From: an uncultured Oscillospiraceae bacterium | GTDB taxonomy: Bacteria; Bacillota; Clostridia; Oscillospirales; Oscillospiraceae | Reading direction: 5' to 3' | Length of the DNA: 64,000 nucleotides | NCBI GenBank assembly: GCA_947625045.1 | Contig: CANQMW010000007.1 | Location: forward strand, 1 to 64,000 | Shown: in pieces, positions 1-8,790 of the stretch | Position numbering within the stretch: the stretch's first letter is position 1 | Layout of the letters: every line of letters starts with the position of its first letter | Position numbers and translations under genes: made by a program | Notes under the pieces: model-generated | The model's database searches: none | Told to the model about the DNA's origin: nothing | What the model saw: the letters and a program-made list of their open reading frames with translations, nothing else

Positions 1-18
1 ATTATAGCAAAAGAAGTG

Positions 19-47
19 TTGAAATGATGAATTTTGAGGTGTATAAT
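19..47 (+). promoter_or_regulatory. sigma-A-type promoter of thsA: TTGAAA (19-24), 17-bp spacer, TATAAT (42-47)
   Basis: Direct reading; correct spacing upstream of the ORF at 119. Confidence 0.7.
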
Positions 48-59
48 ACAATAAATGAC

Positions 60-77
60 AGATAATATGGGATTATC
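60..77 (+). repeat. Left copy of 18-bp inverted repeat AGATAATATGGGATTATC (itself a dyad GATAAT-N5-ATTATC)
   Basis: Exact reverse complement at 2288-2305. Confidence 0.85.
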
Positions 78-118
78 TGCTGTTATGGCGGAGTGTAACT
101 GTAAGAAAGGGAAAAACA

Positions 119-1498
119 ATGCCGATAAGTCTGAATCAGTTTTTGAGACAATTTGCCAAGCAAGCTTTAGATGAACGCGTTTCATTATTCCTTGGTGCTG
201 GTGGGTCACGTGAAGCTGGTTACCCAAATTGGGCAGAATTATTTTCGCCAATTGCTGATGATTTGGGAACTCCCATCACAGAGGCAACTGATTTTTATCG
301 GCTTGCGCAATACTATTCCAACACTTTTGGACAGGCCGAACTCCGCAAGCGAATCAATGAACGTATAAATAGATCTAGCGCAGAAAGCCCATTGCTTAGT
401 GAATTAATCAAAATTGGTTTCACCAATATTTGGACCACAAATTTCGACAACGCTATTGAATCTTCTTTTCAAAAAAATGACGTGTTAATAAATAAAGTCT
501 TTAAAGATGCAGATTTCTCAAATATTGATATTAATAAACGTATCAATATTTTTAAAATGAATGGAGATGTGACTAATCTCGAAGGAATTGTCGCGACACA
601 AAGTGATTATGAGCAATATATTGACACGCACCGTATCATGCTCATGTTCTTCAAACGAGAGTTGCTTTCAAGCACGTTTTTGTTTATCGGCTACAGTTTT
701 ACAGACCACTTAGTCTTAGGGTGTCTAAGCGAGATAATGCGGTATCTTGGAGGAACATCTAACTATCATTATACTATCCTCAAAAACAGACGCGATGATC
801 CATACTTTAAACATTTTGTTGATGACCTAGAACAAAGGTATCATATCCGCGTGCTGCTGGTAGAAGATTATTGCGAAATAACTAATGTTCTAAAAAGGCT
901 AAACACAAGAATACAAAATCGCCGTGTCTTTATATCCGGAGCATTTAGGTCGTATGACGAGAGAATTGAAGAATACTCCCACAACCTTGCCCAAAGTCTT
1001 TCAAAGCATCTTCTCAAAGCTGATTACCGTATTGTTAATGGGATAGGAAGACACTTCGGGACGCATCTGATAGGATATGCAAACGAGTACCTTGCAAAGC
1101 AAGGAATTAAAGACATGGAGCGATATTTAATAATTAAGCCCTTTGTCAGGAACAATGAGACTGCGGCAATTGAGAAAAAAGCGATGCGGCAAAAGGTGAT
1201 AGGGCAATGTGGCGCAGCAATCTATATCTTTGGAGATCCCCCTACTAATTCTCCGCTTACGGATAGCGGGGTCTGGGAGGAGTACCAAATTGCTCACGAA
1301 CAGCATAAAGTGGTCATTCCTATAGCGTATCCGGGAATGGTATCTAGTATTATTTGGGAAACTGTAATGAAGAATGTTACAGAGTTTCCATACTTGGAGA
1401 GAGTCGGTATGTTGCTAGATTCTCAACAGCCAACCGAAATAGTAGCTAAAGTCATTGTTCAAATACTGGACTCGATCCAAGAGCGGTTAGACGATTGA
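119..1498 (+). CDS. thsA: Thoeris ThsA-like: N-terminal SIR2 NADase domain plus C-terminal SLOG domain
   Basis: SIR2 motifs (LFLGAGGSREAGYPNW, IWTTNFDNAIE, KMNGDV, FLFIGYSFTD) and SLOG-like C-terminus (RRVFISGAFRS..RIVNGIGRHFGTHLI..GQCGAAIYIFGD); TIR gene adjacent. Confidence 0.88.
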   Translation: MPISLNQFLRQFAKQALDERVSLFLGAGGSREAGYPNWAELFSPIADDLGTPITEATDFYRLAQYYSNTFGQAELRKRINERINRSSAESPLLSELIKIGFTNIWTTNFDNAIESSFQKNDVLINKVFKDADFSNIDINKRINIFKMNGDVTNLEGIVATQSDYEQYIDTHRIMLMFFKRELLSSTFLFIGYSFTDHLVLGCLSEIMRYLGGTSNYHYTILKNRRDDPYFKHFVDDLEQRYHIRVLLVEDYCEITNVLKRLNTRIQNRRVFISGAFRSYDERIEEYSHNLAQSLSKHLLKADYRIVNGIGRHFGTHLIGYANEYLAKQGIKDMERYLIIKPFVRNNETAAIEKKAMRQKVIGQCGAAIYIFGDPPTNSPLTDSGVWEEYQIAHEQHKVVIPIAYPGMVSSIIWETVMKNVTEFPYLERVGMLLDSQQPTEIVAKVIVQILDSIQERLDD

Positions 1499-2231
1499 AC
1501 AATATGCACGTGGCGTTTTCTAGTAGCCACAAATCTCGGTAGTCTATAGAGATGTTTAGCCGCAGTTCCGAAAATGCACGTTCTAATATTTTGATTGCTA
1601 CACACAACATTTCGTCGTCTTCTTCTACTCTAAAGTTTGGCGATACAGTTAGATATACTGCATAAAGCAATGCCACACGGCTATTAATATTATCTTTATC
1701 AACATTCAAATAGCAGTTAACGAGCGGCACTGCTGACTGGTATTGCTTTGAAGTCAAGTGATTTGACACATCCGTGATTTTCTTAATTAAAAGGTCTTTT
1801 ATATAGTCTTTGGTAATTCTACATGCAATGTGATTGCATATCTGATATGTTCCAGAGTGTCTGTCAACTTCCTTAAAGATTATTTCTGACACCCACTTCA
1901 ATTCACTTGGAAGTTCTCTTTGTGTGATCTCATATAGAATAGGAAATACTACTACACTTCCATCCCGATATTTGTTCCGAATGATTGATATTTCTTCCAT
2001 CGCACATACAGAAGATTCTGTGCTTTTACTAATTACTATTATTGCGTAATCGCATGCTTTTGCCCCTTCAATTAGATTCTTCTGTACGCGGTTATCTCCC
2101 ATCAACAATTCGTTTCTGTCATACCAGACCTTTATTCCATAATTATTTAGATGGTATACAAGAGGTTCCGCGATTGTATAGCGATCTTTAAACGAAAAGC
2201 AGATGAACACCTTTTTTTGTTTTGAATTCAT
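1452..2231 (-). CDS. thsB: Thoeris ThsB-like TIR-domain protein
   Basis: N-terminal TIR (KVFICFSFKDRYTIAEPLVYHLNNYGIKVWYDRNELLMGD..CDYAIIVISKS) with helical C-terminal extension; convergent with thsA. Confidence 0.85.
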   Translation of the reverse strand: MNSKQKKVFICFSFKDRYTIAEPLVYHLNNYGIKVWYDRNELLMGDNRVQKNLIEGAKACDYAIIVISKSTESSVCAMEEISIIRNKYRDGSVVVFPILYEITQRELPSELKWVSEIIFKEVDRHSGTYQICNHIACRITKDYIKDLLIKKITDVSNHLTSKQYQSAVPLVNCYLNVDKDNINSRVALLYAVYLTVSPNFRVEEDDEMLCVAIKILERAFSELRLNISIDYRDLWLLENATCILFNRLTALGSSPVFEQ

Positions 2232-2287
2232 TGTTAAACCTCGTCAATATAGTCAAATGGAACAAATGTCTATGTCACTGAATTAAG

Positions 2288-2305
2288 GATAATCCCATAT
2301 TATCT
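2288..2305 (-). repeat. Right copy of the 18-bp inverted repeat, upstream of thsB
   Basis: Reverse complement of 60-77. Confidence 0.85.
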
Positions 2306-2315
2306 TCACATATAA

Positions 2316-2345
2316 CAACGCCACCGAGTTTATTCGGCGGCGTTG
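2316..2345 (-). terminator. Hairpin AACGCCaCCGA..TCGGcGGCGTT downstream of the recombinase gene
   Basis: Stem-loop read directly; T-tract is weak. Confidence 0.5.
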
Positions 2346-2361
2346 TAGTATACGAAATGGC

Positions 2362-3270
2362 TCACAATGAGAAACTCATCTTTCCGCGTGGATGCTTTTC
2401 CGCCAGCAGCTGAGTCTGATGCTCCGCTGCCACATGCGTGTAGATCTGCGTAGTAGATATGGAGCTATGCCCTAGCAATGACTGTATATATCTAATGTCC
2501 ATGCCAGCCTCAAGCAGAGAGGTGGCGAAGGTGTGCCGGAACATGTGCGGGGTAATGTCGGTCTTTGTGTCGAGTTTGGCAAGGTACTTTCTAATAATGC
2601 GCCTGACAGACTGCGGCGAGAGCGGAGCCCCTCGATCGTTTATTAGAATGGTGTTTGTGCGCTGAATTTCGGCCTCATACTCTTTGTAGTATCTTTCTCC
2701 AAGCTGGAGCAGTTCCGGAGTAGTGATGTGAATGATACGTTCCTTACGTCCCTTGCCATAGATTAGCATCTTCATATCGTTGGTGTCGACGGAAAAGGTG
2801 TTATTGGAAAGAGAGCACAACTCGGATACCCTGGCACCGCTGCTGAACAACAGTTCCAGCACGAATATATCCCGCAGGACCTTCCGACGCCCTGGGACAT
2901 AAGCCCCATAAGCACATCGCAGAAGATCCTGAACCGTTCGCTCGGGGATCGTCCGCGGGAGTTGTTTAGACATGTGTATTTTTATGTGTAGTTTATCGAA
3001 AGGGTTGTTCTCCACCTCGCCGTTCTGCTCTAACGCATGATAAAAAGCGCATACGCTTGCTAGTTTCCGCTTCACCGATCTCGGGGCAAAGTGAATATTC
3101 AAATACTTGACGTATTCGCTCAATCTATCCTTTTCTGGCCAAGCACCATTTGTAAACTGGGAGAATTGTGCAAGATCGATACGATACGCTTTTACCGTGT
3201 GAGGAGATAGCTCCTTCTCATGCTCGCAGGCTTCCAAATACGTCTTAATGGCCTCGTTGATTTGTTTCAT
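2362..3270 (-). CDS. Tyrosine recombinase/integrase (XerC/D-like)
   Basis: SSGARVSEL, HMFRHTFATSLLEAG and LLGHSSISTTQIYTH catalytic boxes; start at MKQINEA preferred over the longer ORF to 3453. Confidence 0.92.
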   Translation of the reverse strand: MKQINEAIKTYLEACEHEKELSPHTVKAYRIDLAQFSQFTNGAWPEKDRLSEYVKYLNIHFAPRSVKRKLASVCAFYHALEQNGEVENNPFDKLHIKIHMSKQLPRTIPERTVQDLLRCAYGAYVPGRRKVLRDIFVLELLFSSGARVSELCSLSNNTFSVDTNDMKMLIYGKGRKERIIHITTPELLQLGERYYKEYEAEIQRTNTILINDRGAPLSPQSVRRIIRKYLAKLDTKTDITPHMFRHTFATSLLEAGMDIRYIQSLLGHSSISTTQIYTHVAAEHQTQLLAEKHPRGKMSFSL

Positions 3271-3703
3271 GGCGCCCTCCATAGTAAGGTATTTCTTCGA
3301 CATTATGGAGGCAGCTTTGCTCTTTGTCCAGCAGGATCCAGAATAATGCCAAGCATCATCAGTGATGCACTGATCAGCATCCAGCAGCCGCACCGCAACC
3401 CATCGCCTCCTCGGCAAGGGGCTGTTAGACATACACTGACCGGATGCGGTCAAGGCATCCAGGAGTGTATCATCAACCTGGAGGATACCCCACGTTGTAT
3501 TTATGAGACGCAGGCGGAAAAGCTGGTGCCCAGCCTCCTCTGACGAATGATTATAATGCCCATACTCACATCTTTTCTGATAACAAGTAGGTATGGGTAT
3601 TCATCCTATAGACTTGACTGGCAGTCAAGAATGTGACTCCCAGTTTATTGCATTGGAGAAGGCCCTGTGGTACAATTGGCAAAAAAGAACGCTGGGGGCT
3701 ATC

Positions 3704-4015
3704 ATGTGCACATTTGAAGAGCAAATGATTAAAGAATCACTGAAACTAAACGACACATACCCGAAGGCTATGGCCGACTTCTTTTTCCGGGAGATTATCG
3801 AAGACGCCCATGTGAAGTACAATATATCTCAGGAAGATATGCACAACATGTGCAAACGCGTAGTAGACCGTGCAGCCTTGTTTCTCAAAATCATAGATAA
3901 GCCAGATTTGTATCGGGCTTTTGCCATATATGCCCTGTGGGGGAAGGATTTTGACGATGCCGAGGATACACCGGAGATAGAGAACATATACGACATGCTT
4001 AAAAGTCTGACATGA
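3704..4015 (+). CDS. Hypothetical protein
   Basis: ORF MCTFEEQMIKESLKL...; protein-like composition. Confidence 0.45.
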   Translation: MCTFEEQMIKESLKLNDTYPKAMADFFFREIIEDAHVKYNISQEDMHNMCKRVVDRAALFLKIIDKPDLYRAFAIYALWGKDFDDAEDTPEIENIYDMLKSLT

Positions 4016-4457
4016 TAACGCTACTCTCTGCAATGCACAGAGGGTAGCATTTTTCACTGTTTCTTGTTCCGCAATGCGGTATTGATATGGCCAGGGGCAA
4101 TTCTCCCGGATAGTCGTCCATGTACCTCTACATTATTAGAGGAAGAATACACAAAGTTCCTGAGAACACAGGCTCTCAGGAACTTTGAAAACACAGTCAC
4201 TGTCAACTACAGACTGCAATCTACAATACTTAGCAATGTGACCATAGCAGATGGCGGACGACTTTACAATCCGTACTATTCCACGCGCCAGCGGTACTCC
4301 CTGTGGAATCGCACATGCTGTAAAAGGTAACTCATTGGAGACTCTTCCAAATCAGCCAGACAGCATATGCAAAAGTGATTGTCAAACGGCCGCAAAACTG
4401 GTACACTGTTACTGTATTCAAACGTGAAATGCTTACAGAAATTGTGAGGTGTGACAG

Positions 4458-5639
4458 ATGGCTTTGCTCAATCTTTCGGATGAAGAAAAGATCGTTCGTA
4501 TCTCAAAGGATTTTCTTCAGGCGCGGATAACACGTCTGGAGCAATATGACAGCCCCATCGACTTTCTGACCTTCTTCGACCCGGACTCGCAGCAGTTTCG
4601 TCATCTTCAGTATATGTCCGACCGCATCGAACTGGAGGCCGGCCTTCGCAGAGCCAACAATGCGCAGGTCATGAAAAGTGAGCACCACCTAAAACATCAC
4701 CTGGTGGGTATCAGCGGAGACTATGCGGAGATCACGTTCTTTGAGAGGTATGAGTATGTCCTGAAGCCAGTACCAGAGTTCAAGACCTCCGAGACAACGA
4801 GATATGAAATGGCTCTGAGCAGGGTAAACGGGACCTGGCTTCTGTCGGACATCATCACCGACAGCGATTTTGACGATGCCTTCCGTGATACAGACGTTGA
4901 CGTCAAGACGTTTCTCGACTCTAATCTCAAGCGCAAAAAAAGCGTTCCCCCTGCAGAGTATCTAGGGCCCGACATGGCCGATATGTTCCCGGTCTTTACG
5001 CCCTACAATATCGAAAAGGCCGTGGCTTACGCAGAAAAATACGCGCTGTCATATAATCCGCTCTTCTACAGCTATAAGGGGCTGGGCGGTGATTGCCAGA
5101 ACTTTGCGTCGCAGTGCGTATGGGCGGGCCTCGGGGGAGAGAATACCGCCACGGCGGTCAACCTCAAGATGCCCCCTATGGTGCGAAGCGGTCCCCGGGC
5201 ATGGTATCAGAACAATACGACCGACCATGACCCCTATGGCCGCTGGATAGCCGTTCAGCCGTTCTCCGCCTATATACTCTCCGGCCAAGTGGGGGACCTG
5301 GGACCGGTGGGCACGGTCACAAACGGTCTGGCAAACGCTGCTACGGGGGACTTGATCGCGATCTCTGACGGCAAACGTTGGTTCCATATCTATGTAGTTG
5401 TCGCGCACACAGGCGTCCAGGGTATGCGCACGACAAAGGATCTCTGGGTCTCGGCCCATACTACGGATCGGAACAGACAATGGCTCGCGACGCTGATCAC
5501 AGATGCGCTGCCTGTCCGCACGATACATATCATCGGCGGTGTGAATAACGCGGGTTCCGGCCCATTGTCTGCTCCCGGGGGTATAGGCCTTCTTGGAGTA
5601 GACGAAGCATCGGCAGTAATTCCCCGTATAGATAAATAA
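4458..5639 (+). CDS. Amidase_6-domain protein (putative cell-wall amidase)
   Basis: YNIEKAVAYAEKYALSYNPLFYSYKGLGGDCQNFASQCVWAG motif. Confidence 0.8.
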   Translation: MALLNLSDEEKIVRISKDFLQARITRLEQYDSPIDFLTFFDPDSQQFRHLQYMSDRIELEAGLRRANNAQVMKSEHHLKHHLVGISGDYAEITFFERYEYVLKPVPEFKTSETTRYEMALSRVNGTWLLSDIITDSDFDDAFRDTDVDVKTFLDSNLKRKKSVPPAEYLGPDMADMFPVFTPYNIEKAVAYAEKYALSYNPLFYSYKGLGGDCQNFASQCVWAGLGGENTATAVNLKMPPMVRSGPRAWYQNNTTDHDPYGRWIAVQPFSAYILSGQVGDLGPVGTVTNGLANAATGDLIAISDGKRWFHIYVVVAHTGVQGMRTTKDLWVSAHTTDRNRQWLATLITDALPVRTIHIIGGVNNAGSGPLSAPGGIGLLGVDEASAVIPRIDK

Positions 5640-5700
5640 GAACACTTTACTTGGTACTGTTTAATCTCTACTTACAACATATAAAGAGGGAGGTATTTGT

Positions 5701-6156
5701 ATGAAAGCGATTGCCACTAATCTGTGTAACAACATCCTGGAACGCGGTAAGCACGATAGTATTCGCATCACCCCAATGAAGTTGCAGAAGCTGCTGTACT
5801 ATATCTGCCGTGATTACGTTATCGAAACGGGTCAAATGCCAATAGCAGAGCAATTCCAAGTATGGCAATATGGACCGGTACTAGAATCTGTGTATGGAGA
5901 ATTCAAAGATTTTGGCGCACGCCCTATCACATCCTTCGCCAAGAATGCAAGCGGACGGTCATATATGGTCAGCGAGGATAAAAACCCGATCTTAGCCAGG
6001 ATCATTGATATCGTCTGGGCAACGCATAAAGACAAATCTGGCATTACCCTTTCCAGAATGACGCATCAAACCGGTTCCGGGTGGATGACCGCATTTCTTG
6101 ATGGCCGGGACACCATTACAGAGGAGGATATGAAAAATGACACAACAGGAAGATAA
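5701..6156 (+). CDS. Panacea-domain (DUF4065) protein, putative antitoxin
   Basis: MKLQKLLYYICRDYVIETGQMPIAEQFQVWQYGPVLESVYGEFKDFG. Confidence 0.85.
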   Translation: MKAIATNLCNNILERGKHDSIRITPMKLQKLLYYICRDYVIETGQMPIAEQFQVWQYGPVLESVYGEFKDFGARPITSFAKNASGRSYMVSEDKNPILARIIDIVWATHKDKSGITLSRMTHQTGSGWMTAFLDGRDTITEEDMKNDTTGR

Positions 6157-6514
6157 TATAGAGCGCAAGCAGAACGAAAACAAGACTGCAGAAAATGCCC
6201 CCTTGCAGGGCCTCCCAGTGATTGAAGAGGAAGAGGATAGACCATTTCCAACTGACGGCAAGGTGATTGACAGCGAACTAGATGCGACGGAAGATGTTGA
6301 CAACGCATTTAAACAGCGTAAATTCCTGACCGGCACCGCTGTCCTGTTTGTCGCAATGGGCCTTATGTGCTTGTTTGTCGTCATGGATGTTGTTTTCTCT
6401 CTCAATGGGAATGCAGAGCGGACTCTGATAAATAGTGCGTTTGAGGCATTCAAGTTGATTGCTATGACCGTTCTTGGCTATCTGTTCGGTTCATCAAATA
6501 TGAATCAACAATAA
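6137..6514 (+). CDS. Small protein with acidic N-terminus and two predicted TM helices; putative Panacea-linked toxin
   Basis: Overlaps the Panacea ORF by 20 bp; hydrophobic segments FLTGTAVLFVAMGLMCLFVVMDVVF and FEAFKLIAMTVLGYLFG. Confidence 0.6.
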   Translation: MTQQEDNIERKQNENKTAENAPLQGLPVIEEEEDRPFPTDGKVIDSELDATEDVDNAFKQRKFLTGTAVLFVAMGLMCLFVVMDVVFSLNGNAERTLINSAFEAFKLIAMTVLGYLFGSSNMNQQ

Positions 6515-6536
6515 CGAAATTCTTCTCCAGCCGGCG

Positions 6537-6626
6537 TGGGAAATGCTGACGCTGCTGACCTGTCACCCCTACGCCTCCGAGGGCAGATACAGATATGTGG
6601 TCTACTGTGACTGCGTAACTGGCTGA
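6537..6626 (+). pseudogene. C-terminal remnant of a sortase
   Basis: WEMLTLLTCHPYASEGRYRYVVYCDCVTG*, a TLxTC...R sortase signature with no upstream ORF. Confidence 0.65.
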
Positions 6627-6633
6627 AAAAAGC

Positions 6634-6660
6634 AAGGGCCTCGATCAGAGGCCCTTTCGT
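6634..6660 (+). terminator. Rho-independent terminator AAGGGCCTC-GATCA-GAGGCCCTTTCGT
   Basis: Perfect stem followed by T-rich tail. Confidence 0.75.
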
Positions 6661-6836
6661 CATGTCATACCGTTACATTTGGGTGCAGAATGTAATAACT
6701 GCATCTTGGAGGCAACTTAGGCCCACCAAAATGTCTGTCAAAAGATAACCCCATGGAATAACATACCGCAAAAAGCTAACGCAGTTTTCCAATTTTGCGA
6801 TTTTAACCGCAAAATTGTTTACATTTAAAGGATTTT

Positions 6837-8081
6837 GTGGTATACTATCTTCAGATGGAGGTGATCGTTTTGGTTTACAGACCTATGTATGTAGATAGGA
6901 TCATGGCCTATGTGGACACGCCCTTTGTGAAGGTGTTGACAGGTGTTCGTCGCTGTGGGAAGTCCACTATATTGAAAATGATTATGGAAAAACTACGGGT
7001 GGAAGGAAATATCCCTGACGACCGGATCATAAGCCGCCGTTATGATTCGATGGAATATGCGGATATGACTGCAAAACAGATGTACGCTGAACTGAAACAA
7101 CTCCTATCCCCCACCGACAGAACGTATTTGTTTCTTGATGAGGTGCAGGAGATCAAGGGCTGGGAAAGGGTCGTCAATTCACTTGCCTCAAATCATAATG
7201 TGGATCTATATGTGACAGGCTCCAACTCCCGCATGATGTCCTCAGAGATATCCACATACCTGACAGGAAGATATGTCACTTTTCGCATCTACACGCTCTC
7301 ATTTGCTGAGTACCTGAAGTTCAAGGAAGTATACAGCTCTGTTGCGGACCCAAGGACAGAACTGGCGGAATATGTTCGCTTGGGCGGATTCCCAGCAACG
7401 CATCTGCGGAAGTATTCTCAGGATGAAATATATACCATCGTGCGGGATATATACAATTCTACCATTTTTGCTGACATTGTGCGGCGCAATCAGGTAAGAA
7501 AGATCGACCAGCTGGAGCGGGTCGTCAAATTCACGTTCAACAATGTAGGCAATACTTTTTCCGCGAAGTCTATCTCGGATTATTTAAAATCAGAGAACCG
7601 GAAGATCGACAATGAAACCGTGTATAGCTATCTGGAAAAGCTGGAGAAAGCGTATTTGCTTCACCGCTGCTCCAGATATGACATACAAGGCAAGGAACTG
7701 CTAAAAACGCAGGAGAAATTTTATCTTGCGGATACATCCTTGAGATACAGTGTTTTAGGCTATAATGCCGATACAGTCGCTGCGAGTCTTGAGAACATTG
7801 TCTACTTGGAACTCTGTCGCAGAGGTTACACTGTCCATATTGGGAAAACCAATGATGGAGAAATAGATTTCATAGGCACAAGGCAGAATGAAAAGCTCTA
7901 TGCTCAGGTCACCCAGGAGGTCCGTTCCGAGAAAGCTGAAAAACGTGAATATCATCGTCTGCTTGAAATACATGACAACTATCCCAAATATGTATTAAGA
8001 GCGGATGAGTTTGCAGGAGGAAACTACGAAGGCATAAAAACGATGCATATAGCCGATTTCCTTCTCAGTTCGGAGTACTAA
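6837..8081 (+). CDS. AAA_14/DUF4143-family ATPase
   Basis: GVRRCGKST Walker A, YLFLDEVQEIKGWE Walker B, YVTGSNSRMMSSEISTYLTGRY; DUF4143-like C-terminus. Confidence 0.88.
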   Translation: MVYYLQMEVIVLVYRPMYVDRIMAYVDTPFVKVLTGVRRCGKSTILKMIMEKLRVEGNIPDDRIISRRYDSMEYADMTAKQMYAELKQLLSPTDRTYLFLDEVQEIKGWERVVNSLASNHNVDLYVTGSNSRMMSSEISTYLTGRYVTFRIYTLSFAEYLKFKEVYSSVADPRTELAEYVRLGGFPATHLRKYSQDEIYTIVRDIYNSTIFADIVRRNQVRKIDQLERVVKFTFNNVGNTFSAKSISDYLKSENRKIDNETVYSYLEKLEKAYLLHRCSRYDIQGKELLKTQEKFYLADTSLRYSVLGYNADTVAASLENIVYLELCRRGYTVHIGKTNDGEIDFIGTRQNEKLYAQVTQEVRSEKAEKREYHRLLEIHDNYPKYVLRADEFAGGNYEGIKTMHIADFLLSSEY

Positions 8082-8126
8082 CTGACTACTGGGTAGCAGT
8101 ATCCAAGCGACATGGTCATTCAAATA

Positions 8127-8163
8127 GTCCCCATCCATGAGTTGCCAGTTCATGGATGGGGAC
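8127..8163. terminator. Hairpin with 14-bp stem (GTCCCCATCCATGA/TCATGGATGGGGAC)
   Basis: Direct reading. Confidence 0.5.
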
Positions 8164-8378
8164 TTCTGTGTATGATTTGGATTACCGCTGTCACCCGGTC
8201 GACTATGACGCCTTTGCCACGAACCTGGGTCATCTGCCAGCATAGAAAGCGTCTTAACACTCAATGTAACAGGTAGTGCAAGAGCGCCAAACTTTTCTCT
8301 TTCACAATTTAACCCATTGACAAACGCATTTCCGTGTGATAGCGTCATATCAAGCTTGGGGCGATATGGAGGTTTAAC

Positions 8379-8624
8379 ATGAAGTCAACTGGGATCGTCC
8401 GAAAGGTGGATGAATTGGGCCGCATTGTGCTGCCTATTGAACTGCGCCGTACCATGGACATCGCGGTGCGTGACCCCCTGGAGGTTTACATGGCCGAGGA
8501 TACAGTCATATTGAAAAAGCATCAGCCTGCGTGCGTATTCTGCAACAGTTATAAAGACCTCACCAGCTATAAAGGAAAGAATATCTGCTCCTCATGTGTT
8601 ACCGCTCTGCTAAAAAAGGCATAA
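8379..8624 (+). CDS. AbrB/SpoVT-type DNA-binding protein with CxxC-CxxC tail
   Basis: MKSTGIVRKVDELGRIVLPIELRRTMDI; VFCNSYKD..NICSSCV. Confidence 0.88.
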   Translation: MKSTGIVRKVDELGRIVLPIELRRTMDIAVRDPLEVYMAEDTVILKKHQPACVFCNSYKDLTSYKGKNICSSCVTALLKKA

Positions 8625-8790
8625 CTGGCTACATCAGACTTCACTTATTTTCTTGGTTTCTTCAGAGCGTCCGCCTTCTGGCGGGCGCTCTTTTCTATTC
8701 ATTCGGCGTCTTTCTGAAATAAATGGGTGTCACAGATTGAAGCGCACGCTGCGTATCATTATGCCAGCGCCGGAGGCGGGCCACTGACGA

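Noticed and set aside
60-2305. Transposon terminal inverted repeats around Thoeris
   Set aside because: No transposase between the repeats, each copy is internally palindromic and lies in a promoter region; operator or recombination site fits better
4064-4330. 88-aa plus-strand ORF
   Set aside because: No recognisable domain, poor start context; not supported as a gene
5049-5645. 198-aa minus-strand ORF
   Set aside because: Antisense to the amidase_6 gene
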